Notes: generated from the sequence alone by a model not told the origin. DNA of 7,581 nt from Methanoregulaceae archaeon (GCA_013331215.1 DUGU01000234.1:1-7581); one strand, 5' to 3'. Shown: positions 1 to 6,440, counted from the stretch's first letter. Made by a program: numbers and translations.

Positions 1-55
1 CGAGCTGCTGGTGGATCTCGATCCCCGAGACGAGCCCGATCGCATTATAGTCCAT
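1..55 (-). CDS. gatE: Glu-tRNA(Gln) amidotransferase subunit E, N-terminal fragment
   Basis: Only the first 18 codons are in the window; the gene continues past position 1. The visible residues are MDYNAIGLVSGIEIHQQL. The GxEIHQQL core is the conserved start of GatB/GatE proteins, and a short MDY leader is typical of GatE. GatE activates the Glu carried on Glu-tRNA(Gln) by phosphorylation and passes it to ammonia released by GatD, giving Gln-tRNA(Gln) in the cytoplasm. The ATG (complement of 53-55) lies 11 nt inside the end of gatD in another frame. A strong Shine-Dalgarno GGGAGG (complement of 63-68), 7 nt upstream, fixes the start. The overlap and the partner gene next door suggest coupled translation of the two subunits in equal amounts. 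The family call is secure for so short a fragment because motif, spacing and neighbour agree. Confidence 0.9.
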   Translation of the reverse strand, partial: MDYNAIGLVSGIEIHQQL

Positions 56-1280
56 GGGGCGTCCTCCCGAGGACCTCGCCGGCCATGTCCGTCTGCATCA
101 TCGACGCGACCTCGTCGGGGTCGCGCGTGCGGCCGAGCACGCACATCATCTTCACGAGCGCGACCTCGGGGAGCATGGTCGCTCCCTCGATCACGCCGCA
201 GGCGAGGAGGTCGCGGCCCGTGTCGTAGACGCGATCGCAGACCCGGCCGTCCAGGCACTGCGAGGTCATCACGACTGCGGTCCCGTTCTCGACCAGGGCC
301 CCCAGCCGCTCGATGCAGGGCGTCGAGACGTGCCCGAGGCCCGTGCCGGCCACGACGAGCCCGGCGTACCCGGCGAACGCGCCGAGCAGGGCCGGGTCCA
401 TGCCGGGGTAGAACTGGACGAGGCCGCAGTTGGGCTCGAGCCGGTCGTCGAGGGCGAGGGGCCGTGAGCCGCGGCGGACCGCGTCCGCGCCGAGCTCGAC
501 CGTCCGCTCGGGGAAGGCGACCGTCCCGAGCGGGGGCGAGCCGACGGAGCGGAACGCGTCGCGCCGCGAGGTGTGGAGTTTGCGGACGCGGGTCGCGCGG
601 TGGATCGCGCACCGGTCGTCCGAGGGGCCCTCGTGCATCACGACCGCGACCTCGCCGAGCTCGGAGACGGCGGCCGATGCCGCGCAGACGCCGTTCATCA
701 CGTTGTCCGAGGACGGGCGGTCGGCCGAGCGCTGCGAGCCCACGAAGACGACCGGGACCGGGGTCGAGAGCATGAACGCGAGCACCGCGGCCGAGTACGA
801 CATGGTGTCCGTGCCGTGCGTGACGATCACGCCGGCCGCGCCGTCGGCGATCGCGCCGTGGACGGCGCGGGCGAGCTCCTGCCAGAGGGCCGGGGTCATG
901 TTCTCGGAGAGGATAGTCGCGAGGACCTCCGTCCGGTACCGGGCGATCTCGGCGAGGCCGGGGATGGCGCGGAGGATGTCCGCGGCCGTGAACTGGCTGG
1001 TCACGGCCCCGGTCCGGTAGTCGATCCGGGAAGCAATGGTCCCCCCGGTCGAGACGATGGCGAGCTCGGGCAGGTCCGGGTCCTGCGCGGCCTCGACGGC
1101 GGGCGAGGGCGTTGCGGGGACCCGCTCGAGGAAGGAGACCCGTTCCGGGTCGACGCCGATGTTGTACCCGCTGTCGAGCTTGACCACGCGCATCCCGGCG
1201 CGGTCCGTGATGTACGTGCCCGTGAGGTTCGTCGGGCCGACCGTGCAGGCGACGCGGTCGCCGGAGTGGAGGGCGGTCAT
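45..1280 (-). CDS. gatD: Glu-tRNA(Gln) amidotransferase subunit D (asparaginase-like)
   Basis: This 411-residue cytoplasmic protein is the glutaminase half of the archaeal GatDE complex. It releases ammonia from an amide donor, and GatE uses it to convert Glu-tRNA(Gln) to Gln-tRNA(Gln). Residues 1-52 form the small N-terminal beta domain typical of GatD (HSGDRVACTV to PERVSFLERV). A Pro/Ala linker follows, then an L-asparaginase-type domain from about residue 72. Visible active-site elements are STGGTIAS at 77-84 (nucleophile-type Thr81), THGTDT at 154-159 (Thr157, Asp158) and the RKLHTSRRDAF segment with Lys234. The HTSRRDAFRS motif separates GatD from ordinary asparaginases. Length is close to the family norm. 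The ATG overlaps the argH stop as ATGA and has a GGGAGG Shine-Dalgarno (complement of 1288-1293) 7 nt upstream. The end overlaps gatE by 11 nt. All key residues are present. Confidence 0.96.
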   Translation of the reverse strand: MTALHSGDRVACTVGPTNLTGTYITDRAGMRVVKLDSGYNIGVDPERVSFLERVPATPSPAVEAAQDPDLPELAIVSTGGTIASRIDYRTGAVTSQFTAADILRAIPGLAEIARYRTEVLATILSENMTPALWQELARAVHGAIADGAAGVIVTHGTDTMSYSAAVLAFMLSTPVPVVFVGSQRSADRPSSDNVMNGVCAASAAVSELGEVAVVMHEGPSDDRCAIHRATRVRKLHTSRRDAFRSVGSPPLGTVAFPERTVELGADAVRRGSRPLALDDRLEPNCGLVQFYPGMDPALLGAFAGYAGLVVAGTGLGHVSTPCIERLGALVENGTAVVMTSQCLDGRVCDRVYDTGRDLLACGVIEGATMLPEVALVKMMCVLGRTRDPDEVASMMQTDMAGEVLGRTPHGL

Positions 1281-2755
1281 TCGGCCGCCTCCCGGGCCTC
1301 GGCGAGGAGCTCGTCGATCCGGGCCTTCACCCGGGCCTCCTCCCGCTCGACGAAGGCCCGGTCCCGGGCGAGGCGCGAGGCCGCGGACGCGAGCTGGGCC
1401 CCGACCGCGTCCGGCGCCGGGCCGCCCATGACCGTGCGGACGCGGACCGTCACGAGCGGGTCGAGGGCGCGGTCGATCCGGGCCTGGTCGAGGCTGGCCC
1501 CGACGAGCGAGAGCCCGGCCGACGCCTGGGCCGCGGCCTCGAGTCCGGCGAGGTCAAGTTTCCCGTCACGGACGGCGCGGGCGACCACGTGGTGGGCCGT
1601 CCGGAACGGCAGTCCGAACTCTCGTACGAGTGTATCCGCGAGCTCGGTCGCGGTCGAGCCCCCTGCGGCGGCCTCTTCGGCCATCCGCCCGGTCCGGAAA
1701 CGCGCCGTCCCGATCGCGCCGGCCAGGACGCGGATAGACCGCCGCGTCTCCTCGATGCCGCGCCAGAGCTGGGGGCTGAGCTCCTGCAGGTCGCGGTTGT
1801 ACGCCTGCGGGAGGCCCTTTACAATCCCGAGCGCGGCCGCGAGCGCGCCCGCGACCGTGGACGCCTTGGCCCGGACCAGCTCCATCGTATCGGGGTTCTT
1901 CTTCTGGGGCATGATCGAGGAGGTCGAGCAGTACGCGTCGTCGAGGACGACGAAGCCGACGAGCGGCGAGGACCAGAGCACGAGCTCGTCCGCGAGCCGG
2001 CTCGCGCCGGCCATCAGGACGGCTGCGGCCGAGAGCGCCTCGAGGGCGAAGTCCCGGCCCGAGACCGCGTCCATGGAGTTCTCGAGGACCCCGGAGAAGC
2101 CGAGCCGGCTCGCGGTCCATTCCCGGTCGAGCGGGTACCCGGTCGAGGCGAACGCAGCCGATCCCAGGGGCGACCGGTTCGTGCGGGCGTACGCGTCGAG
2201 GAGGCGGGCCGTGTCGCGTTCGAAGGCGGCCGCGTACGCGAGCAGGTGGTGGGCGAGCGTGGTCGGCTGCGCCGGCTGGAGGTGGGTGAAGCCTGGCATG
2301 ACCGTCTCGACGTGCGCGGACGCGGTCCCGGCGAGGACGCGCCGGAGCTCGCAGACCTCGCCGGCGAGGGCGAGCAGCTCGTCGCGGAGGCGGAGGCGCA
2401 GGCAGGTCGCGACTTCATCGTTCCGCGAGCGCCCGACGTGGAGCCGGCCGCCGGCCTCCTCGCCGACCATGGCCGTGAGGTGGGCCTCGATCCCGGCGTG
2501 GACGTCCTCGTACGCGGGGTCGTAGACCGACGCGGGCAGGCCGTCGTCGCGGAGGGCGAGGAGGCCGCCGAGGAGGGTCCGGACATGCGCCGGCTCGACG
2601 ATCCCCTGCCGGCCGAGCATCAGTACGTGCGCGAGGTCCACCAGGAGGTCCGCCTCGCCGATGAAACGGTCCGCCCCGGCCGACGACAGGATCCACGCCA
2701 CGTCACCGGTCCGCTCTCCCTCGAGGCGCCCGCCCCGCACCACATCCCGTACCAT
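1277..2755 (-). CDS. argH: Argininosuccinate lyase
   Basis: This 492-residue cytoplasmic enzyme splits argininosuccinate into arginine and fumarate, the last step of arginine synthesis. It belongs to the fumarase/aspartase superfamily and works as a tetramer. Visible motifs in order are the RGGRL start, VGRSRNDEVAT (107-117), GFTHLQPAQPTT with His158 (155-166), SPLGSAAF (195-202), and the superfamily signature SSIMPQKKNPD at 279-289 with the catalytic-loop serine near Ser280. Family proteins usually read GSS in the signature; here it is TSS. The C-terminal region extends to an Arg/Glu-rich helix. I chose the ATG at the complement of 2753-2755 because homologues begin just before the RGGRL motif. 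The frame stays open to an upstream ATG (complement of 2830) that would add 25 residues without recognisable homology. The Shine-Dalgarno at the chosen start is weak (AGGGA). This is the first gene of the argH-gatD-gatE block and its stop overlaps gatD. Confidence 0.95.
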   Translation of the reverse strand: MVRDVVRGGRLEGERTGDVAWILSSAGADRFIGEADLLVDLAHVLMLGRQGIVEPAHVRTLLGGLLALRDDGLPASVYDPAYEDVHAGIEAHLTAMVGEEAGGRLHVGRSRNDEVATCLRLRLRDELLALAGEVCELRRVLAGTASAHVETVMPGFTHLQPAQPTTLAHHLLAYAAAFERDTARLLDAYARTNRSPLGSAAFASTGYPLDREWTASRLGFSGVLENSMDAVSGRDFALEALSAAAVLMAGASRLADELVLWSSPLVGFVVLDDAYCSTSSIMPQKKNPDTMELVRAKASTVAGALAAALGIVKGLPQAYNRDLQELSPQLWRGIEETRRSIRVLAGAIGTARFRTGRMAEEAAAGGSTATELADTLVREFGLPFRTAHHVVARAVRDGKLDLAGLEAAAQASAGLSLVGASLDQARIDRALDPLVTVRVRTVMGGPAPDAVGAQLASAASRLARDRAFVEREEARVKARIDELLAEAREAAE

Positions 2756-2918
2756 GCCGTTCCCTACTAGCTCGGCGCCGGGCGACATGAGGGTGTCGGC
2801 GGAGATCGGCGGACCGGCATCGCGATGCATGCGGCCGCGGCCGGGACCGTATCGTCATGGTTGGACAGACGAGGGGATTTGAGAGTACAGAAGTTGAAAA
2901 AATCGGGGTGAAAGTTAC

Positions 2919-2932
2919 CTCATAATAGAATT
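2919..2932 (-). promoter_or_regulatory. Possible TATA element for argH-gatD-gatE
   Basis: On the minus strand this reads TTCTATTATG within an A/T-rich context preceded by a run of A, the best TATA-like match upstream of argH. A start about 25 nt downstream would give a leader of about 145 nt that contains a T6 run. The match to the archaeal consensus is loose. The symmetric ATATACATAT a little further upstream is an alternative that could serve both directions. Confidence 0.25.
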
Positions 2933-2947
2933 TTTCCGGCCGATAGG

Positions 2948-2960
2948 AATATGTATATCA
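2948..2960 (+). promoter_or_regulatory. TATA box of the ABC transporter operon
   Basis: The sequence AATATGTATATCA contains the TATA-like core TATGTATA at 2950-2957. The archaeal spacing of about 25 nt from the centre of the TATA box to the transcription start puts the start near 2978-2982, a few bases before the ATG at 2985. The messenger would therefore be almost leaderless. This argues against the in-frame ATG at 2967, which would lie upstream of transcription. Confidence 0.6.
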
Positions 2961-2984
2961 TCACGGATGGCACATCGATCGCTC

Positions 2985-4205
2985 ATGAATTCACGAAGAT
3001 TGATGCTCGTGCTGGCCGTCGTGGCCGCCGTGGCCCTCCTCGGCGCCGGCTGCACCACGACCCCGGGCGGGAACCAGACCGCCAACGCCACGGTCGGCGT
3101 CCTGTACAGCCAGGGCGTCGGCCCCATGCCGAACCTGCTCGCGACCAAGCAGATCGACGGCTACATCGCCTGGCAGCCGTTCGTCTCGATCGCGACCGAG
3201 TCGCGGATCGCCCAGCTCGTCGAGCCGTCGCAGGACCTGCCGCCCGCAGGGGAGTGGATCAACCACCCGTGCTGCGTGCTCTCGACCCGCGAGGACCTCC
3301 TCGCCACGAACCCCCAGTTCGTCAACTCGATCTCGGCCGTCACTATGCTCGGCAGCAAGTACATCGCCGACCACCCCAACGAGTCCGCGGACATCCTCGC
3401 CGACTGGTTCGTGGGCCGCTCCAACTTCACCTACGGCAATGTCTCCGTCGGCTCGGTCGACGTGATGGAGGACGCGATCGACACCGTCCGGTACACGAAC
3501 GAGCCGACCGCCGGCTGGGTCAACGGCACCAAGGACTTCGTGGCCGCGCAGAAGGCCCTCGGGCTGATCACGGGCCGGCTCGCGAACGCGACCCCCGCCC
3601 AGATGGACGCGATCATCTTCGACTTCGGGCCGTACCAGGCGGCGTCGCAGCAGGTCGTCTCCAGGCAGTTCGTGACACCGGCGAAGGCCTCGGGCCCGAT
3701 CACGCTCGGGTACCTCAAGGCCGACATGCACTCGGCCGCGCTCCTCATCGCGATCAAGAAGTCGCAGTACATGAAGGACACCTATGGGATCGCCCTCGTG
3801 CCGCGGGACGCGACGAAGTCCGCGCCCGACGTCTGCGACCTGGTCGTGAACGGCCAGACCGTGGCCGAGGTTCACCTTATCGCCGCGAACGCGGGCCCCG
3901 AGCTGATGCAGCTCGCCGCGACGAACAGCGTCCAGATGACCTTCGCGGGCGTGCCCCCGGCGATGGCGGCGATCGACAAGGGAACCCCTATTAAGGTCCT
4001 TCATCCCATCAATAACGAGGGCTCGGGCCTTGTCGCGACCGCCGGTTCGCCGGCGACGGACTGGGCGACCTTCACCGCGTGGGCGAAGACCCGTTCGGCC
4101 GAAGGGAAGCCCCTGAAGATCGCGGCCCCGTCCAAGGGCTCGATCCAGGACGTGATGCTCCGCTTCGCCCTCAAGGACGCGGGCTTCACGGTCACCGAAG
4201 GATAA
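2985..4205 (+). CDS. ABC substrate-binding lipoprotein, NitT/TauT (NMT1/SsuA-like), domain order permuted
   Basis: This 406-residue protein should capture a solute outside the cell and deliver it to the permease encoded next. Residues 1-22 are a lipoprotein signal peptide (MNSRRL, a hydrophobic stretch, then LLGAGC with Cys23 as the lipid-anchored residue), followed by a Thr/Gly/Asn linker. Residues about 36-233 match what is normally the C-terminal half of SsuA/NMT1-type proteins: IDGYIAWQPF (57-66), HPCC (94-97), REDLLATNP (102-110) and NESADILADWF (132-142). Residues about 238-404 match the usual N-terminal half: ITLGYLKAD (239-247), FAGVPPAMAAIDKG (320-333), NNEGSGLV (343-350) and APSKGSIQDVMLRFAL (381-396). 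The stop follows where the other half would normally begin. The family call is firm; the permuted order is my comparison with remembered family order. The substrate is unknown (sulfonate, nitrate, taurine or a pyrimidine are family options). The ATG at 2985 is preferred over 2967 from TATA spacing and signal-peptide shape. Confidence 0.88.
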   Translation: MNSRRLMLVLAVVAAVALLGAGCTTTPGGNQTANATVGVLYSQGVGPMPNLLATKQIDGYIAWQPFVSIATESRIAQLVEPSQDLPPAGEWINHPCCVLSTREDLLATNPQFVNSISAVTMLGSKYIADHPNESADILADWFVGRSNFTYGNVSVGSVDVMEDAIDTVRYTNEPTAGWVNGTKDFVAAQKALGLITGRLANATPAQMDAIIFDFGPYQAASQQVVSRQFVTPAKASGPITLGYLKADMHSAALLIAIKKSQYMKDTYGIALVPRDATKSAPDVCDLVVNGQTVAEVHLIAANAGPELMQLAATNSVQMTFAGVPPAMAAIDKGTPIKVLHPINNEGSGLVATAGSPATDWATFTAWAKTRSAEGKPLKIAAPSKGSIQDVMLRFALKDAGFTVTEG

Positions 4206-4214
4206 GGGAGGAGA

Positions 4215-5015
4215 ATGCCAGGGATCGCCCGGAATCGTCGGAACCACGGAGTCGCCCGGAGGCTCCGCTGGGCGGTCCTCCCCGTCCTCTTTCTCGTCGC
4301 CTGGGAGCTCGCGGCGGTCCTGATCAACAACCCGTTCGTCCTGCCGACCCTCGAGTCCGTCGCGGCCGTGCTCGCCACGCCCTTCGCCTCGATCCTCGGC
4401 ACGGGCTCGCTCCTGCAGAACGCGGCCGTCTCGCTCGAACGGGTCCTGATCGGTTTCTTCGTCGGCGCGGCCCTGGCGATCCCGCTCGGGATCGCGATGG
4501 GCCGCTGGCGGCTCGTCGAGGAGCTCGTGGACCCGATGGTCCAGCTCTTCCGCCCCGTCCCGCCGCTCGCCTGGGTCCCGCTCGCCCTCGCCTGGTTCCG
4601 GATCGGCCTGACCTCGATGGTCTTCATCATCGCGCTCGGCGCCTTCTTCCCGGTCCTGCTCAACACCCTCGACGGCGTCCGGTCGGTCAAGCGGACCTGG
4701 GTCGAGGCCGCCATGACCCTCGGCGCGACCGAGCGGCAGCTGCTGGCGCGGGTGATCCTCCCCGGCGCGCTCCCGACGATCTGGACGGGAATGCGTGTCG
4801 GGTTCGGGATCGCCTGGATGTGCGTGGTCGCGGCAGAGATGATGCCGGGCACGAACTCCGGCCTCGGGTACCTGATCCTCTACTCGTACAACTTCAGCCA
4901 GGTCCAGGTGATCGTCGCGGGCATGATCGTGATCGGGATCATCGGGCTCGGGATCGACCTCGCGCTCCGCCAGGTCGAGCTGCGCCGCTTCAGCTGGAGG
5001 GAGCTCGAACGATGA
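4215..5015 (+). CDS. ABC transporter permease, NitT/TauT family
   Basis: This 266-residue membrane protein forms the channel of the importer, probably as a homodimer because only one permease gene is present. Hydrophobic segments are visible near residues 19-37, 76-96, 115-127, 133-150, 190-208 and 232-252, giving about six membrane passes. The cytoplasmic EAA loop that docks on the ATPase is EAAMTLGATERQLLARVILP (164-183), close to the SsuC/TauC pattern. The RPVPPLAWVPLALAWF segment (113-128) is also typical of the family, and the length is normal. The start has a strong Shine-Dalgarno (GGGAGGAG, 4206-4213) and lies 9 nt after the binding-protein stop. The stop overlaps the ATPase start as ATGA. 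The solute cannot be read from the permease. Confidence 0.94.
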   Translation: MPGIARNRRNHGVARRLRWAVLPVLFLVAWELAAVLINNPFVLPTLESVAAVLATPFASILGTGSLLQNAAVSLERVLIGFFVGAALAIPLGIAMGRWRLVEELVDPMVQLFRPVPPLAWVPLALAWFRIGLTSMVFIIALGAFFPVLLNTLDGVRSVKRTWVEAAMTLGATERQLLARVILPGALPTIWTGMRVGFGIAWMCVVAAEMMPGTNSGLGYLILYSYNFSQVQVIVAGMIVIGIIGLGIDLALRQVELRRFSWRELER

Positions 5016-5770
5016 AACTCGAAGTCGACCACGTCTCGAAACGGTTTGCCGTGGACCAGGGCGAGGGCACCGAGGCCCTCCGCGACGTCTCGCTCTCCGT
5101 CGCCGAGGGGGAGTTCGTCTGCCTCCTCGGCCCGTCGGGGTGCGGCAAGACCACGCTGCTGCGGATCATCGCCGGGCTCGAGACCCCGAGCGAGGGCGAG
5201 GTGCGCGTCGACGGCGTCCCCGTAACCGGGCCGACACCGCGCCTCGGCATGATCTTCCAGGACTACTCGCTCTATCCCTGGCGGCGCGTCATCGACAACA
5301 TCGCTTTCGGCCTGGAGCTCGCCGGCGTCGGAAAGGAGGAGCGCCTGGCACGGGCCCGCGAGTACCTCGAGCTCGTCGGCCTCGACGGCTTCGCCGACTC
5401 GTTCCCGTACGAGCTCTCGGGCGGGATGCGGCAGCGGGTCGCGGTCGCCCGGGCGCTCGCGACGGACCCGGCCGTGGTGCTGATGGACGAGCCCTTCGGG
5501 GCGCTCGACGCCCAGACGCGGAACGCGATGCAGCGCGAGCTCCTGGAGATCTGGACCAAGACGAAGAAGACCGTGCTCTTCGTCACCCACTCGGTCGACG
5601 AGGCCGTCTTCCTCGCCGACCGGATCGTGGTGCTCACGGCGCGCCCGGGCCAGATCCGCGAGGTCGTCGAGGTCCGCGAGCCGCGCCCGCGGGACCGCAC
5701 CTGCGAGGAGTGCGCCGCGATTCGGCGGCACGTCCTCGGCCTGATCGACGAAGGCCGGCAGGTCCGGTGA
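5012..5770 (+). CDS. ABC transporter ATP-binding protein, NitT/TauT family
   Basis: This 252-residue cytoplasmic ATPase powers the importer. All ABC motifs are present: Walker [10 protein letters not shown] (40-48), Q-loop Gln83 in [10 protein letters not shown], signature LSGGMRQR (135-142), Walker [13 protein letters not shown] (155-166) with Glu160, and switch His193 in VTHSVDEA. The LSGGM form of the signature and the YSLYPW Q-loop are common in SsuB/TauB-type ATPases. The C-terminal region ends with a short tail bearing a CEEC pair (231-234), with no obvious extra regulatory domain. The start overlaps the permease stop (ATGA) and has a Shine-Dalgarno GGAGGGAG (4996-5003) 8 nt upstream, so translation is probably coupled. 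It is the last gene of the transporter operon; the next gene has its own promoter. Confidence 0.95.
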   Translation: MKLEVDHVSKRFAVDQGEGTEALRDVSLSVAEGEFVCLLGPSGCGKTTLLRIIAGLETPSEGEVRVDGVPVTGPTPRLGMIFQDYSLYPWRRVIDNIAFGLELAGVGKEERLARAREYLELVGLDGFADSFPYELSGGMRQRVAVARALATDPAVVLMDEPFGALDAQTRNAMQRELLEIWTKTKKTVLFVTHSVDEAVFLADRIVVLTARPGQIREVVEVREPRPRDRTCEECAAIRRHVLGLIDEGRQVR

Positions 5771-5777
5771 AGCAAGG

Positions 5778-5807
5778 TTTAATACCCTTGGTCTCGATTT
5801 TATAAAG
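5778..5807 (+). promoter_or_regulatory. Two candidate TATA boxes for the L10e gene
   Basis: Two archaeal TATA-like elements lie between the ATPase stop and the L10e start: TTTAATAC at 5778-5785 and TTTTATAAAG at 5798-5807. The first would start the transcript near 5806-5808 and keep the Shine-Dalgarno GAGGAG (5821-5826) in the leader. The second is closer to consensus but would start near 5828-5830, downstream of that Shine-Dalgarno. Either gives the gene a promoter independent of the transporter. Confidence 0.55.
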
Positions 5808-5834
5808 CACGGCAGTTTACGAGGAGTTTACGTT

Positions 5835-6350
5835 ATGGTCAGAAAACCCGGCAAGATGTACAGGAACCTTTCAAAGAAGGCATATACGCGTCGCGAATAC
5901 ATGGGAGGCGTTCCGGGCTCCAAGATCGTCCAGTTCGAGATGGGCAATCTCTCAGCCGACTTTTCGGTCGAGATCTCCCTCGAGGTCGAGGAGGCCTGCC
6001 AGATCCGCCACACGGCCCTCGAGGCGGCCCGCATCTCGATCAACAGGAAACTCATGTCGGAGATCGGCCGGCAGAACTTCCACCTGAAGATCCGGACCTT
6101 CCCCCACCACGTCCTCCGCGAGAACAAGCAGGCCACCGGCGCCGGCGCCGACCGTGTCTCGGAAGGGATGCGGCTCGCCTTCGGCAAGGCCGTCGGGACC
6201 GCCGCCCGCGTCGCGCCGAGGCAGAAGATCTTCACGGTCTACACCAACGAGCAGTACATCGACAAGGCGAAAGAGGCCGTGCGCAAGGGAGGGTACAAGC
6301 TCCCGTCCCCGTCGCGGATTGTCGTCGAGCAGAAGGTCCCGGCGGCCTGA
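5835..6350 (+). CDS. rpl10e: Large-subunit ribosomal protein L10e (uL16 family)
   Basis: This 171-residue protein is the archaeal/eukaryotic counterpart of bacterial L16. It sits in the 50S subunit near the peptidyl-transferase centre and the A-site tRNA elbow. The start [10 protein letters not shown], the segment [15 protein letters not shown] (17-31), the core [18 protein letters not shown] (81-98) and [19 protein letters not shown] (100-118) are hallmark L10e sequences. The C-terminal end ([12 protein letters not shown]) is also typical, and the length is normal. A Shine-Dalgarno GAGGAG (5821-5826) lies 8 nt before the ATG. The gene follows the transporter by 64 nt but has its own TATA candidates, and a T6 run after the stop suggests it is transcribed alone. 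Confidence 0.97.
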   Translation: MVRKPGKMYRNLSKKAYTRREYMGGVPGSKIVQFEMGNLSADFSVEISLEVEEACQIRHTALEAARISINRKLMSEIGRQNFHLKIRTFPHHVLRENKQATGAGADRVSEGMRLAFGKAVGTAARVAPRQKIFTVYTNEQYIDKAKEAVRKGGYKLPSPSRIVVEQKVPAA

Positions 6351-6354
6351 ATAC

Positions 6355-6360
6355 TTTTTT
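6355..6360 (+). terminator. Oligo-T terminator after the L10e gene
   Basis: Six T in a row begin 5 nt after the L10e stop codon, in otherwise GC-rich DNA. Archaeal RNA polymerase commonly stops at T-rich runs without needing a hairpin. No stem of note precedes the run; the GC-rich palindrome at 6378-6391 lies after it. Confidence 0.5.
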
Positions 6361-6377
6361 CCGACCCGTCTCCGCTC

Positions 6378-6391
6378 GTCGCCGCGGCGAC
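6378..6391. repeat. Perfect 14-bp palindrome in the intergenic region
   Basis: GTCGCCGCGGCGAC equals its own reverse complement. It lies 17 bp past the T6 run and about 40 bp before the TATA box of the next gene. It could be a regulator site, but it has no loop, no adjacent T run and is easily formed by chance in GC-rich DNA. I assign no function. Confidence 0.4.
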
Positions 6392-6430
6392 AGACCCGCC
6401 CGCACCGCTGCTTCAACCATTTCTGCGGCA

Positions 6431-6440
6431 TCTATATATC
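6431..6440 (+). promoter_or_regulatory. TATA box upstream of the S1-OB-DHH gene
   Basis: TCTATATATC contains TATATAT at 6433-6439, a good archaeal TATA element in a GC-rich surrounding. The expected transcription start is near 6460, giving a leader of about 45 nt before the ATG at 6506. No Shine-Dalgarno is visible directly before that ATG, so the leader may be shorter or start selection may rely on other features. Confidence 0.6.

Larger units (their letters stand above)
2756..2984. other. Divergent intergenic region between argH and the ABC operon
   Basis: About 230 bp without a supported gene lie between the two divergent starts. The part next to argH (2756-2860) is GC-rich. The stretch 2876-2960 is an AT-rich island holding the candidate promoters for both directions. 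A run of six A (2897-2902) reads as T6 on the argH strand. A run of five T (2931-2935) lies upstream of the plus-strand promoter. I found no tRNA, no riboswitch consensus and no convincing operator palindrome. Confidence 0.7.

Noticed and set aside
573..2525. A 650-residue plus-strand open frame opposite gatD and argH
   Set aside because: Low-complexity Arg/Ala/Ser-rich translation with no family motif; argH and gatD on the other strand are well supported. It is a GC-rich antisense shadow.
2756..2830. N-terminal extension of ArgH by 25 residues to an upstream ATG
   Set aside because: The extension has no visible homology and includes rare-looking codons (CTA GTA GGG); family members start just before RGGRL.
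2967..2984. Upstream ATG start for the binding protein
   Set aside because: It would lie before the transcription start predicted from the TATA box and adds MAHRSL ahead of an already complete signal peptide.
2756..2984. A thiamine (TPP) or other riboswitch before the NitT/TauT-type operon
   Set aside because: No TPP consensus elements (such as CTGAGA) are visible, and the predicted transcript has almost no leader.
2991..4247. A 418-residue minus-strand open frame opposite the binding protein
   Set aside because: Its translation is a Gly/Arg/Val/Asp-rich string without domains and the plus-strand gene has a signal peptide and family motifs.
4880..5731. A 283-residue minus-strand frame opposite the ATPase
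   Set aside because: No recognisable domain; the opposite strand encodes a complete set of ABC motifs.
6378..6391. Hairpin terminator for the L10e gene
   Set aside because: The palindrome lies after, not before, the T6 run, and has no T run downstream on either strand.
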